This document shows positions 1 to 8,837 of a stretch of 64,000 nucleotides of DNA, in pieces. How positions within the stretch are numbered: position 1 is the first letter of the stretch; each line of letters opens with the position of its first letter. The notes below the pieces were generated by a model. That model was not told the DNA's origin, did not search any database, and saw only the letters and a list, made by a program, of their open reading frames with translations. Origin of the DNA: Nonomuraea sp. NBC_00507 (GTDB taxonomy: Bacteria; Actinomycetota; Actinomycetes; Streptosporangiales; Streptosporangiaceae); assembly GCF_036013525.1 (NCBI RefSeq), contig NZ_CP107853.1:8990001-9054000 (forward strand). Direction: 5' to 3'. Position numbers and translations under genes: made by a program.

Positions 1-1568
1 TCCGCGACCACGTACCCGTCGCGGTCGTCGGTCCCGGTGAGCCGCATCGAGAACGGGCCGTTGTAGACGTAGGTGTCGCCCGACCTGGCCAGCGGCTGCG
101 ACAGCTCGTACGCCGTGCGCGGCGCCTCCGCGTCGACCGGCCACGTGAGCGTGCGTCCGCCGAGCGCCGCGGTCAGCGTGTGCGCCCCCGGGCCGAGATC
201 GAGCTCGCCCAGGTCGAGGTCGGTGCCGCCCTTGACGGGTTTCCCGTCTAGCGTCCAGGTGATCTCGGGAACGGCGGTGGCCGGGTGGGTGGTCTCGACG
301 GACACGACGTCGGCGCGGCCGAGCGGCCGGTCCGTCGGCGTCGAGGAGACGACGGCGGGCTCCACGCCGTCCGGCGGAGTGGTCAGCGCGGTGTCCACCG
401 TCCAGGTGCGGGACCTGGTCATGGACTGCCTGATCGCCGGGTCCCTGACGAACCCGGTCGGGTCGGAGACGGCGGCCGTGACCGTGTGCGTGCCCGGCGC
501 CAGGTTCAGGGTGCGCAGGTCGAGCGTGTCCCGCTCGCGCGGCAGCTCACGGCCGTCCACGGTCCACGTGGTCGTCAGCGAGTGGCTCACGGGACGCATC
601 GGCTCCACCCACAACACCCGCTCGGCGCCGACGGGCGCGTCCGTGGGCGCCGAGTCCTGGATCAGCGTGGTCTTGGCGGTGATGCGCTGCGTCATGATCT
701 CGCGGCTGACCTGGTCGAAGTAGTAGCCGAGCGTCTTCATCATCGAGTGCGCGCTCGGCCGCCACACGCCGGTCGTGGAGTAGAGGCCGCCCTCGTAGCG
801 GCCGATGGGGCCGCCGGACTCGCTCGGCTCGCCCAGCCAGCGCCACCACTTCTTCTGCTGGTCGCGCAGCTGCTGCTCGGTCAGCAGGGTGTGGTGGGCG
901 CTCGACGGCTCGGGGCCGGTGTAGGCGCCGCCGGGGACGCCACGCTGGTAGTAGTCGTACTCGTCCTGCAGGCCGCCCAGGGAGTGGCCCAGCTCGTGCG
1001 GGCTGATCAGGGCGGACATGCTGTTGCTGCCGGAGGCGGTGGCGTACGTGCCGCCCGCGCCGCCGTAGGTGGCGCTGTTGGCCAGCGCGAGGATCTGCCG
1101 GTTGGCGGGCGCGGTGCCGGTCACCAGGTTGGCGTAGCGGGTGGCCGCGGCGTTGTCCATGGTGATGAGGCGCTGGACGCTGCTGGGGTTGCAGCGGCCC
1201 CAGAAGCCCATGCTCAGCGGCGTCGTCCGCCTGGGCGCGTCCAGGCCGGGGTCGCAGCTGATGCCGGACTCTCCGGAGACGATGTCGATCCGATAGACGT
1301 TGATGTAGTTCCGGTACGACTTGAACGGCTCGATCGACCACATCACGTTGAGGTGCCGGTCGGCGTCGGCCTGGAACTCGGCCTGTTCGGCCTCGGTGTA
1401 GCCGTCGCCCATGAGGATCAGGTTGAACCGCTTGGCCGGAGAACCGGTGACCTGCACGGGCACCACGGTGGCCGCGCCGGGCTCAACGGCGGCGTGCGCG
1501 GCGGTTAACGGGACAGAGGGCACGGTCAGGACGACGGCGGCCATGATCAGGACCGCGAATCTACGCAT
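1..1568 (-). CDS. Secreted M64-family (IgA peptidase-type) metallopeptidase, C-terminus beyond the window
   Basis: The reading frame is open from an ATG at 1568 to the window edge, so about 522 residues are visible and the C-terminus is missing. The N-terminus is a signal peptide (MRRFAVLIMAAVVLTV, then an Ala-rich cleavage region ending AHA). The first conserved block, FNLILMGDGYTEAEQ, opens the M64 peptidase domain. The zinc motif HELGHSLGGLQDEYDYY (near residue 190) has the HExxH plus distal Asp pattern of the family. HSMMKTLGYYFDQVSRE follows, also typical of M64. After about residue 300 the protein changes to beta-rich, Ig-like segments (for example WTLDGKPVKGGTDLDLG), presumably for surface or substrate binding. 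It is an exported zinc protease; the substrate is unknown. It is transcribed in the same direction as the anti-sigma gene, 54 bases downstream of it. Confidence 0.85.
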   Translation of the reverse strand, partial: MRRFAVLIMAAVVLTVPSVPLTAAHAAVEPGAATVVPVQVTGSPAKRFNLILMGDGYTEAEQAEFQADADRHLNVMWSIEPFKSYRNYINVYRIDIVSGESGISCDPGLDAPRRTTPLSMGFWGRCNPSSVQRLITMDNAAATRYANLVTGTAPANRQILALANSATYGGAGGTYATASGSNSMSALISPHELGHSLGGLQDEYDYYQRGVPGGAYTGPEPSSAHHTLLTEQQLRDQQKKWWRWLGEPSESGGPIGRYEGGLYSTTGVWRPSAHSMMKTLGYYFDQVSREIMTQRITAKTTLIQDSAPTDAPVGAERVLWVEPMRPVSHSLTTTWTVDGRELPRERDTLDLRTLNLAPGTHTVTAAVSDPTGFVRDPAIRQSMTRSRTWTVDTALTTPPDGVEPAVVSSTPTDRPLGRADVVSVETTHPATAVPEITWTLDGKPVKGGTDLDLGELDLGPGAHTLTAALGGRTLTWPVDAEAPRTAYELSQPLARSGDTYVYNGPFSMRLTGTDDRDGYVVA

Positions 1569-1622
1569 GCTCCGCACTATCTCGCAGCCGACGATCATTG
1601 CCCAGACGCCACGGGCCCTGGC

Positions 1623-2513
1623 TCAGGTCTCGGGCAGGTCGGCCAGCATGATGGGCTGCGTCGTGGGTTTCTCCGAGCCGCTCGCCGGCTCGACCGTGAT
1701 CGCCACTTTGTCGTCGTCACGCAGCGGGGTGAGCATCATGGGCGCGGTGACGCCGTCCTCGGCGGGGCTGAGCACTCCGGCCGGGCGCGGGCCGCCGGGG
1801 CCCATCAGCCACAGCTCGTACGCCTGCGTGTCCGGCAGCTTGCGCAGGTCGGACGAGGTGAACACCATGCGGCCCTTCGACCGCGAGATCACGATCGTGC
1901 CGGTGCCGCCGGAGGTGACCGGCTGGCGCAGCGTCTCGGCGTCGGCGGCGGCCAGCACGGCCACCAGGTCGTCGTTCCTGGCGGCCAGCTCTCCCAGGTC
2001 GCGCCGGGCGTCGAAGGCGACCGCGCCGAGCGCGACGGCGGCCGCCGCGGACACGGCCGCCAGTCCCGCCAGCACCTTCGGCCGCTTGCGCCGCAGCGGC
2101 ACCACCTGGCCACCGGCCTGGCCGGCGCTCTCCACGGGCGGCCCTTGCGCGGACGCCGGCACCGCAGGGAACACCTGCACCTCCCCCGGGCCCGGCACGG
2201 GCGCCGGCGGCAGGGCCTCACGCGGAAGCCTGAGCGTCGGCGGCTCCCCCGGCGCGAGGGGCGGCGCCTGCTCGGCCCAGGCCGAGCGCCTCCCACGGGA
2301 CTCGTGCGCGGCGGCGAGCAGGCGGCTGCGGAGCCGGGCGGGCGGCGGCTCGGCCACCGTCTCCGCCAGCCTGGCGGCCGTCTCCCGCAGGCGCCGGACC
2401 TCGGCTCCGCAGACCCGGCACGCACGCAGGTGCTCCTCGAACAGCACCCACTCGGCGTACGGCAGTGCGTGCACGGCGTAGGCGCCAGAGAGGGTGTGGA
2501 GTTCGTCGTTCAT
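1623..2513 (-). CDS. RskA-like zinc anti-sigma factor, no adjacent sigma gene
   Basis: The 296-residue protein starts at ATG 2513, preceded by GGGAG; an upstream in-frame ATG at 2567 would add 18 residues without family character. The N-terminus (MNDELHTLSGAYAVHAL) and the zinc motif HLRACRVC (H-x3-C-x2-C) are those of the anti-sigma zinc-binding domain. A single membrane segment follows a KRPK stretch (VLAGLAAVSAAAAVALGAVAF, about residue 165). The extracytoplasmic C-terminal half matches the RskA domain (YELWLMGPGGP, and a VTVEPASGSEKPTT end). By family it would hold an ECF sigma factor at the membrane until regulated proteolysis. SigK/RskA genes are normally paired, but here the upstream neighbour is a divergent DAHP synthase gene and no sigma gene is visible. 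Confidence 0.88.
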   Translation of the reverse strand: MNDELHTLSGAYAVHALPYAEWVLFEEHLRACRVCGAEVRRLRETAARLAETVAEPPPARLRSRLLAAAHESRGRRSAWAEQAPPLAPGEPPTLRLPREALPPAPVPGPGEVQVFPAVPASAQGPPVESAGQAGGQVVPLRRKRPKVLAGLAAVSAAAAVALGAVAFDARRDLGELAARNDDLVAVLAAADAETLRQPVTSGGTGTIVISRSKGRMVFTSSDLRKLPDTQAYELWLMGPGGPRPAGVLSPAEDGVTAPMMLTPLRDDDKVAITVEPASGSEKPTTQPIMLADLPET

Positions 2514-2687
2514 TTCCACTCCCACGGTGAGAGGCGGCTCACGCATGTACTTCGGCCGCTCGGGCACGCCGGATGGCCCCGAGCCCTGCTCATTTCACAT
2601 GACCTGCGCCACAGCGGCGGGAGTGGATACCAAAACGTGGACATTGGGGTCTGTAGCGGCGGGCTGCGTGGAATACCCTCGTATCTC

Positions 2688-4025
2688 GTGAGCAGCAATC
2701 TTCTGGATCTTGATTCCTGGCGAGCCCTCCCCGCGGCCCAGCAGCCCGACTGGCCTGACCGCGGCGAGCTCGACAAGGTCGTCTCCGAGCTCGGCGGCCT
2801 GCCCCCCTTGGTCTTCGCCGGCGAGTGCGACCAGCTCAAGGACCAGCTGGCCGCCGTCGCCCGCGGCGAGGCCTTCGTCCTGCAGGGCGGCGACTGCGCC
2901 GAGACCTTCTCCGGCGCCACCGCCGACAACGTCCGCAACAAGCTCAAGACGCTGCTGCAGATGGCGATCGTGCTGACGTACGCGGGCAAGGTGCCGGTCG
3001 TGAAGATCGGCCGGGTCGCCGGTCAGTTCGCCAAGCCGCGTTCCAAGCCGACCGAGACCCGCGACGGCATCGAGCTGCCCGCCTACCGGGGCGACATGGT
3101 CAACGGCTTCGAGTTCACCGCCGAGTCGCGCAATCCGGATCCGTGGCGGCTGCTCAAGGCCTACCACTCCTCGGCTGTGACCCTGAACCTGGCGCGGGCG
3201 TTCACCAAGGGCGGCTACGCCGACCTGCGCCAGGTGCACGCCTGGAACCAGGACTTCGTGGCCGAGTCGCCGGCGGGGCGCCGCTACGAGCAGCTGGCCA
3301 GGGAGATCGACCAGGCGCTGGCGTTCATGCACGCCTGCGGGGCCGATCCGGAGGAGTTCCACACGGTCGAGTTCTACTCCTCGCACGAGGCGCTGATCCT
3401 CGACTACGACCGGGCGCTCACGCGCATCGACTCGCGTACGGGGCTGCCGTACGACGTGTCGGCGCACATGGTCTGGATCGGCGAGCGCACCCGCCAGCTC
3501 GACGGGGCGCACGTCGACTTCTTCGCCCGCATCCGCAACCCGATCGGCGTCAAGCTCGGCCCGACGACCACGTCCGAGGAGGCGCTGGCGCTCGTCGAGC
3601 GGCTCAACCCGGACAACGAGGCGGGACGGCTCACGTTCATCACCCGGATGGGCGCCTCCAAGATCCGCGAGCACCTGCCCGCGCTGGTCAAGGAGGTCAC
3701 GGCCTCCGGGGCGCAGGTGGCGTGGATCTGCGACCCGATGCACGGCAACACCTTCGAGGCGCCGAGCGGGCACAAGACGCGGCGGCTCGACGACGTGCTG
3801 GACGAGGTGGCCGGGTTCTTCGAGGTGCACCGGGCGCTCGGCACGCATCCGGGCGGCATCCACATCGAGTTCACCGGCGACGACGTGACCGAGTGCGTCG
3901 GCGGCGGGCACGGGATCGTCGAGGGCGACCTGGCGACCCGTTACGAGACGGCCTGCGACCCGCGCCTCAACCGCAGCCAGTCCCTTGACTTGGCCTTCCG
4001 CGTGGCCGAGCTCTACCGCGGCTGA
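2688..4025 (+). CDS. aroG: Class II 3-deoxy-7-phosphoheptulonate (DAHP) synthase
   Basis: This enzyme condenses phosphoenolpyruvate and erythrose 4-phosphate, the first step of the shikimate pathway to aromatic amino acids. The 445-residue length fits class II enzymes. Diagnostic blocks are LDSWRALPAAQQPDWPD near the N-terminus, FVLQGGDCAETF, KIGRVAGQFAKPRS, WICDPMHGNTFE and HIEFTGDDVTECVGG; the Cys of GGDC and the acidic and His residues in the later blocks are the usual metal and substrate ligands. The GTG at 2688 is chosen because homologous sequence begins immediately after it; the open frame upstream runs antisense through the anti-sigma gene. The gene is divergent from the anti-sigma gene across about 170 bases. 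The symbol follows the mycobacterial class II enzyme; aroF or aroH are used in other actinomycetes. Confidence 0.95.
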   Translation: MSSNLLDLDSWRALPAAQQPDWPDRGELDKVVSELGGLPPLVFAGECDQLKDQLAAVARGEAFVLQGGDCAETFSGATADNVRNKLKTLLQMAIVLTYAGKVPVVKIGRVAGQFAKPRSKPTETRDGIELPAYRGDMVNGFEFTAESRNPDPWRLLKAYHSSAVTLNLARAFTKGGYADLRQVHAWNQDFVAESPAGRRYEQLAREIDQALAFMHACGADPEEFHTVEFYSSHEALILDYDRALTRIDSRTGLPYDVSAHMVWIGERTRQLDGAHVDFFARIRNPIGVKLGPTTTSEEALALVERLNPDNEAGRLTFITRMGASKIREHLPALVKEVTASGAQVAWICDPMHGNTFEAPSGHKTRRLDDVLDEVAGFFEVHRALGTHPGGIHIEFTGDDVTECVGGGHGIVEGDLATRYETACDPRLNRSQSLDLAFRVAELYRG

Positions 4026-4191
4026 CCGCCGCCGCGCGCTCGCCCGGTGACCCGATGCTGCCGTCGTGTGCCTGATACATGGCGGCAGCGTGATCTGCGT
4101 CTCATTGGCGACAAGACCAGAACGATTTTCGGGTTACTGCGGGCGCGGCGGCACTAGGATCTCCCATAAGTCGCCAAATATGGGAGAAAAC

Positions 4192-4971
4192 GTGGACAGT
4201 GCCCCTGAGGGGGTGGACCCCAACGTCCCCAACGTCGCGCGCATGTATGACTATTACCTCGACGGCAAGGACAACTTCGCGGCCGACCGGGCAGCGGCGG
4301 AGCAGATACTCAAGACCTTCCCCAACACCAAGGAAGGCTGCCGCGCGAACCGCGCGTTCTTGAAGCGCGCGGTGCGGCACGTGGTGGACGAGGGCGTCCG
4401 GCAGATCGTGGATCTGGGCGCCGGCCTGCCGACCCAGGGCAACACCCATGAGAGCGCCCCGGACGCGCGCGTCGTCTACGTGGACTACGACTCCGTGGTG
4501 TGCGTGCACGGCAGGGCGCTGCTGGCCAGGAGAGAGAACGTCGACTTCATCCAGGCCGACGTGCGCGAGCCGGACGTGCTGCTGAACAAGCTGGACGGCC
4601 TGATCGACTTCGACCGGCCCGTGGCGTTCATGCTGCTGGCCATCCTGCACTTCGTCCCCGACGACAACGCCTACGACCTGGTGAAGAAGCTGCGCGACGT
4701 GAGCGCGCCGGGCAGCCGCCTGGTGATCAGCCATGCGGTGGACTCCACGCCGGACACCACCCCGCAGGCGATCGAGATCTACAAGAGGGCCACGGCCTCG
4801 CTCAACCTGCGCACCCGCGAGGAGATCCTGCGGTTCTTCGACGGGTACGAGCTGGCCGAGCCGGGACTGACGTATCCAGCCGCGTGGCGTCCGGACGACC
4901 CGGACGGGCCGGGCAACGGCATCGACTTCGGCTACGTGGGGGTCGGCCGCCTCAAAGCGGCGAACGCTTAG
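4192..4971 (+). CDS. DUF574-family SAM-dependent methyltransferase
   Basis: The 259-residue protein begins at GTG 4192, which sits 5 bases after GGGAG; an ATG at 4180 is possible but overlaps that ribosome site. The motif VPNVARMYDYYLDGKDNFAADR-type opening is the signature of the actinomycete DUF574 family, and IVDLGAGLPTQGNTHE is its SAM-binding glycine loop, followed by VVYVDYDSVV (acidic residue for the SAM ribose) and AFMLLAILHFVPD. Members are abundant in Streptomyces and relatives; substrates are mostly unknown. The last seven codons including the stop lie inside the first copy of a 76-bp tandem repeat, so the protein's tail (LKAANA) is repeat-encoded. Confidence 0.85.
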   Translation: MDSAPEGVDPNVPNVARMYDYYLDGKDNFAADRAAAEQILKTFPNTKEGCRANRAFLKRAVRHVVDEGVRQIVDLGAGLPTQGNTHESAPDARVVYVDYDSVVCVHGRALLARRENVDFIQADVREPDVLLNKLDGLIDFDRPVAFMLLAILHFVPDDNAYDLVKKLRDVSAPGSRLVISHAVDSTPDTTPQAIEIYKRATASLNLRTREEILRFFDGYELAEPGLTYPAAWRPDDPDGPGNGIDFGYVGVGRLKAANA

Positions 4972-5178
4972 GCCCGAGAGCGGCAGCTTGCGTGACCAGC
5001 GAGGGCCGAGTGAACGCGACCATCAGCTCAAAGCGGCGAACGCTTAGGCCCGAGAGCGGCAGCTTGCGTGACCAGCGAGGGCCGAGTGAGCGCGACCATC
5101 AGCTCAAAGCGGCGAACGCTTAGGCCCGAGAGCGGCAGCTTGCGTGACCAGCGAGGGCCGAGTGAGCGCGACCATCAG
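4951..5178. repeat. 76-bp tandem repeat, three near-identical copies
   Basis: Copies run 4951-5026, 5027-5102 and 5103-5178 with an exact 76-base period. The only difference I see is TGAACGCG in copy 1 against TGAGCGCG in copies 2 and 3. Each unit begins CTCAAAGCGG, carries the in-frame TAG that ends the methyltransferase in copy 1, contains GGCCC and GGGCC as inverted arms, and ends GCGACCATCAG. The second half of the unit is related to a sequence inside cydB (12845-12915) and more weakly to one between metN and metI (22628-22660). Confidence 0.9.
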
Positions 5179-5195
5179 CACGGCCTAACATGCCG

Positions 5196-5222
5196 AAGCC
5201 CCGCCAGGTATGGGCGGGGCTT
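5196..5222. terminator. Bidirectional hairpin terminator
   Basis: AAGCCCCGCC and GGGCGGGGCTT form a 10-bp stem around AGGTAT, followed by a short T run on the plus strand. It lies between the convergent methyltransferase and thioredoxin genes and could serve both. Confidence 0.75.
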
Positions 5223-5239
5223 TCGCGTACGGTCGTTCG

Positions 5240-5614
5240 TCAGCTCTGCTCGGCCTTCTTCATCTCCTCGGCGAGCTCGGCCCTGATCGCGTCCATGTCG
5301 AGGGCCCGCACCTGACGGATCAGGTCCTCCAACGCCGGCGCCGGGATGGCCCCGGCCTGGGCGAAGACCACGATGCCGTCGCGGATCGCCATGAGCGTGG
5401 GGATCGAGGTGATGTCGAACCCCTGCGCGAGCCCCTGCTCGGCGTCGGTGTCGATCTTCCCGAAGGTGATGTCGTCATGCTTGTCCGACGCCTGCTCGAA
5501 GATCGGCCCGAACTTCTTGCACGGCGGGCACCACTCCGCCCAGAAGTCGAGCAGCACGATCCCCTTGTCGGCGATGTCGTTGAAGTTCTTCTCGGTTACT
5601 TCCATGGTCGCCAC
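5240..5614 (-). CDS. Thioredoxin-fold protein with WCPPC active site
   Basis: The 124-residue protein is a single thioredoxin domain. The redox centre is WAEWCPPCKKF (Cys29 and Cys32), and the cis-proline loop is ITSIPTLMAI. The Pro-Pro pair replaces the Gly-Pro of classical thioredoxin, which usually shifts redox potential and partner choice; it probably reduces cytosolic disulfides, but the specific partner is unknown. The GTG at 5614 has AGGAG six bases upstream; ATG 5605 is an internal alternative. There is no signal peptide, so it is cytoplasmic. The C-terminal tail is a charged helix (ELAEEMKKAEQS). Confidence 0.9.
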   Translation of the reverse strand: MATMEVTEKNFNDIADKGIVLLDFWAEWCPPCKKFGPIFEQASDKHDDITFGKIDTDAEQGLAQGFDITSIPTLMAIRDGIVVFAQAGAIPAPALEDLIRQVRALDMDAIRAELAEEMKKAEQS

Positions 5615-5678
5615 AAGCGGCTCCTAGCTCGTCGGTGAGTGTGTCCTCGCTGTCAAACCACGTACCCGTTCCCAGCAT

Positions 5679-5712
5679 TCCATGCGCGGCCCCGCTCGGG
5701 GCCGCGCATGGA
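5679..5712 (-). terminator. Strong hairpin after the nuclease gene
   Basis: CCATGCGCGGCCCC and GGGGCCGCGCATGG pair perfectly over 14 bp around a GCTC loop, extendable by one A-T pair, immediately after the stop codon of the minus-strand nuclease gene. No T run follows. Confidence 0.75.
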
Positions 5713-5716
5713 GGGA

Positions 5717-7417
5717 TCAGCGGGCGCTGGGCAGAGTCAGGCCGACGACCAGGGGGTCGTGGTCGGAGGAACGGTAGGCGTCCGGCTTGTACAGGCCGGG
5801 CGGGTTGTACTCGGTGTTGTAGTCGAGGATGCGCGGCTCGTCGGCGTTGATGTGCCAGATGGTCGCGCCGGTCACCCGCTTGAGCAGCTGCTTGCCGACC
5901 AGGGCGTGGTCGAGCTCGCCCGCGAGGCCGTCGAAGACGTAGCTGTAGCGCTGCGGCGCGGGCACGAACTTCTTGGTCACGCCGGCCAGGCCGCCGGCCT
6001 CGAGGGTGTCGATCGGGTCCTCCTCGCCGTAGGCGTTGAGGTCGCCGAGCACGATCGGGTTCGGCAGCTCCTGGTCGGCGATGATGCCGAGCAGCGCCTT
6101 GGCCTGGGCGACGCGGGTGGGGTTCCAGCAGCCCTGGCCGTCGCCCTGGTCGGTGTCGGGGCCGCTGGAGGGGCAGCTTCCCTTGGACTTGAGGTGGTTG
6201 ACCACCATCGTGAACGGCTGGCTGCCGCTCTTCCTGCGGAAGGTCTGGATCAGCGGCGGGCGGCTGAACACCGGGTCCTGCGACACCTTGGCCTCGCCGA
6301 CCGGGGTGAGCTTGCCCGGCTTGTAGATCAGGCCGACCTGGATGGCGTCAGTGCCGGGGTACGGGTGCGCGAGCGCCGCGTACGTGCCCGCCCCGACCTC
6401 GGCGTTGACGGCGTCCACCAGCGCCTGCAGCGCGGTCTGGCCGTTGTTCTCGACCTCCATGAGCGCGACCGCGTCCGCGTTGAGTCCCTTGAGCGCGGCG
6501 ACCAGCTTGGCGAGCTGGCGCTGCTGCTCGGCGGCGGTGGTGGCGCCCCGCGAGCCGAGCGTGGTGAACCAGTTGAGCGTGTTGAACGAGGCCACCTTGA
6601 CGTTGCCGATCACCGGCAGCGGCTTGGGCAGGCGCGGGTTGAGGCCCTTGTAGTCGATCGCCTTGGTGGGCTGCAGCCGGTACTTGCCGAACCCGTACCC
6701 GAGCACGCCGGTGATCCCCGTCGCCACGTCGCCGGCCCGCACGATCGGCGGCAGGGTCGCGGGGTTCTCCCGGTTGGAGCCGTCGTCGAGCAGCAGCGAG
6801 CGGCGGGCGTTCAGCGCGGGGTCCACGCCGGGCCGGTCCGTCGGCTGGTAGAGCCTGCCCTGCGAGGACAGCGTGATCTCGCCGTAGCGGCCCAGGTTGT
6901 AGTGGTCGCTGACGGTCAGCGGCTGCGGGAACGTCAGCAGCATGCTCTCCACCGGCTCGAGCCCGCCCGAGTTCTCACCGGTGGGCAGCGTGGACGACTG
7001 CGCCGCCACGCTCCCGGTGCCGCACACGTCCACGGCGGTGACCGGCGACAGCTCGGTCCAGCCGTTGAACTCGATCGCCCGGCCGGTGACCAGCACCCGG
7101 TCGCCGACCTTGACGTCCTTGAACGACTCGCGCGCGAACGCGAACAGCCCCTCGGAGGTCTTCGGGTCCGCGTCGGGCCGCGTGTCCTGCAGGAAGAAGC
7201 CGCTGAGCTGGTCGGTCCGCTGGAAGTCGCCGGTCACGACCCCCTCGACGCGCACCGTCTGGCCCGCCAGCGGGGTGGCGTCACCGGCGCCCTGCACCTG
7301 CGCGACGCGGTGGCTGGCAGGGGTGTCGCAAGGAGTGGCCGGGGCGGCCGCCGCCGGGGTCGCGGAGAGGCCCACCGCGACGAGGGCAGCAAGTGATGCT
7401 CGGGATAAAACGCGCAT
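5717..7417 (-). CDS. Secreted ExeM/NucH-type endonuclease/exonuclease/phosphatase
   Basis: The 566-residue protein has a signal peptide (MRVLSRASLAALVAVGLSA, ending AAAAP). An OB-fold-like domain (VRVEGVVTGDFQ, GFFLQDT, VGDRVLVTGRAIEFNG) is followed by the metal-dependent nuclease domain: VKVASFNTLNWF, DAVALMEVENNG (catalytic Glu), MVVNHLKSKGS, NPIVLGDLNAYGEEDP and RSSDHDPLVVGL (catalytic Asp-His pair). This arrangement is that of extracellular DNases such as ExeM and NucH, which degrade extracellular DNA and may also act as phosphodiesterases. The start at ATG 7417 is set by the signal peptide; upstream open frame is antisense to the next gene. It is divergent from the pentapeptide-repeat gene across 106 bases and ends in a strong hairpin. 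Confidence 0.92.
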   Translation of the reverse strand: MRVLSRASLAALVAVGLSATPAAAAPATPCDTPASHRVAQVQGAGDATPLAGQTVRVEGVVTGDFQRTDQLSGFFLQDTRPDADPKTSEGLFAFARESFKDVKVGDRVLVTGRAIEFNGWTELSPVTAVDVCGTGSVAAQSSTLPTGENSGGLEPVESMLLTFPQPLTVSDHYNLGRYGEITLSSQGRLYQPTDRPGVDPALNARRSLLLDDGSNRENPATLPPIVRAGDVATGITGVLGYGFGKYRLQPTKAIDYKGLNPRLPKPLPVIGNVKVASFNTLNWFTTLGSRGATTAAEQQRQLAKLVAALKGLNADAVALMEVENNGQTALQALVDAVNAEVGAGTYAALAHPYPGTDAIQVGLIYKPGKLTPVGEAKVSQDPVFSRPPLIQTFRRKSGSQPFTMVVNHLKSKGSCPSSGPDTDQGDGQGCWNPTRVAQAKALLGIIADQELPNPIVLGDLNAYGEEDPIDTLEAGGLAGVTKKFVPAPQRYSYVFDGLAGELDHALVGKQLLKRVTGATIWHINADEPRILDYNTEYNPPGLYKPDAYRSSDHDPLVVGLTLPSAR

Positions 7418-7523
7418 GACGGGCACTTTACGGCCAGTTCCGACCGCATATTTCCACGTAAAAGTGGATAGAACATTAAAACATCGAACCTTGACATGGG
7501 GCCGCCGCGGGTATGCCCACTGC

Positions 7524-8837
7524 ATGGACTGGGTCACCTGCGCGTATTCGGTTGCCTGTACCGGAATCGCCGGCCGGCCGTCCGGCCTCTGTCTCGCCCA
7601 TCTGTCACCGGAACAACTCCCCGAGGCGCTCGACCAGATGTCCCCGGGCCGCCTGCTGGACCTGCGCGGCACGACCATCACCACCGACCTGCTCTCCAGG
7701 GTGCTGGAGGCCACCGGCGGCAGACCCGGCCGGGCCCGGCTGGACCGGGTCAGGTTCACCGGCGACGTGCGGCTGTCGGGCGTGACGTTCGCCGGCGACG
7801 TGTCACTCGACGACGCCAGGTTCGACCGGCTGGCCTCGTTCTTCGGCGCCCGGTTCGAGGGCAACGTGTCGCTGGCCGGCGCCCGGTTCGCTCGCGAGCT
7901 GTCCTTCCACGGCGTCACCGTGCGCGGGCACGTCTCACTGGATCGCGCCGTGATGGCCCGCGACGCGCTGTTCAGCCAGGCGGTCTTCGGCCACGGGCTG
8001 TCCGGCGAGCGGGCCAGGTTCGACGGGTTCGCCACGTTCGACGGCGCCCGCCTCGGCGACGGGGCCGGGTTCCGGGGGGCGCGGTTCGGCCGTACGCTGT
8101 CCTTCCGCAAGGTCAGCGGGCACGCCGGGTTCGAGGCGGCGCACTTCGCCGCGGACGCGTACCTGTCGGCCACCGGCCGGCTGTCGGCAGCCCGCGCCCG
8201 CGCGGACGGCCTGCTGGACGTGATGGTGGCGCGGTGCGGCGTGAACCTGCGCGGGGTGGAGGTGGCCGGGGCCACCACGCTGCGGCTCACCGACTCGCAG
8301 GCGGACCTGGAGGGCGCGGTGCTGCGCGGCCCGGCCACCGTGAGCGGCCGGGGCACCTCCACGGTGACCTCGCTGCGCCAGGTGGAGGCGGCCGATCTGG
8401 CACTGCGCGGGCTGGACCTGTCCTCGTGCAGGTTCGCCGGGCTCGCCCACCCGGCCGGGGTACGCGTCAAGGACTGCACGTTCGCGCTGACCACGCGCGG
8501 CATGCGGGTGAGCCTGCGCCGGCCGATGCTGCGCTGGTTCTCCCGGCGCAGCGCCCTGGCGGACGAGCACGGCATGGACGACGGCCCTGCCCCCGGACTC
8601 ACGGCTGACCGGCTGGCCGCGCTCTACGCCGGGCTGAGGCCCAGCGACCGCGCCACGTCGGCGGACTTCGCGTTCGCGGCGATGGAGATGCGCCGCCGGG
8701 CCGGCCACCGATGGTGGTTGTCGGTGTGGTGGCTGCTGTCCGGGTCCGGCCTGCGTCTGGGCCGGGCGGCGGCCTGGCTCACGCTGCTCGCCGCGCTGGC
8801 CGCGGCCGCCGTCCTGTGGGCCCCGATGCACCGCTAG
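7524..8837 (+). CDS. Pentapeptide-repeat-like protein with C-terminal membrane anchor
   Basis: The 437-residue protein carries a long run of short repeats with a Phe or Leu every five residues (for example ARFDRLASFFGARFEGNVSL, then repeated AxF and VSL units), consistent with a right-handed beta-helix. It differs from canonical A(D/N)Lxx units and may be a variant. The N-terminus has CAYSVACTGIAG and GLCLAHL, a short Cys/His cluster that could bind metal. One hydrophobic segment (AAAWLTLLAALAAAAVLWAP) lies at the extreme C-terminus, so the helix is probably held on the cytoplasmic membrane face. The cellular role is unknown. The start ATG 7524 is the first in frame after the divergent promoter region. 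Its last three bases overlap the end of the convergent SRPBCC gene. Confidence 0.75.
   Translation: MDWVTCAYSVACTGIAGRPSGLCLAHLSPEQLPEALDQMSPGRLLDLRGTTITTDLLSRVLEATGGRPGRARLDRVRFTGDVRLSGVTFAGDVSLDDARFDRLASFFGARFEGNVSLAGARFARELSFHGVTVRGHVSLDRAVMARDALFSQAVFGHGLSGERARFDGFATFDGARLGDGAGFRGARFGRTLSFRKVSGHAGFEAAHFAADAYLSATGRLSAARARADGLLDVMVARCGVNLRGVEVAGATTLRLTDSQADLEGAVLRGPATVSGRGTSTVTSLRQVEAADLALRGLDLSSCRFAGLAHPAGVRVKDCTFALTTRGMRVSLRRPMLRWFSRRSALADEHGMDDGPAPGLTADRLAALYAGLRPSDRATSADFAFAAMEMRRRAGHRWWLSVWWLLSGSGLRLGRAAAWLTLLAALAAAAVLWAPMHR

Noticed and set aside
285..1508. Long plus-strand frame opposite the M64 peptidase
   Set aside because: The product is Arg/Gly/Val-rich without motifs, while the minus strand carries a signal peptide and a complete zinc motif.
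4951..5178. Possible CRISPR array
   Set aside because: The repeats abut with no unique spacers and the unit is 76 bases; no cas genes are present.
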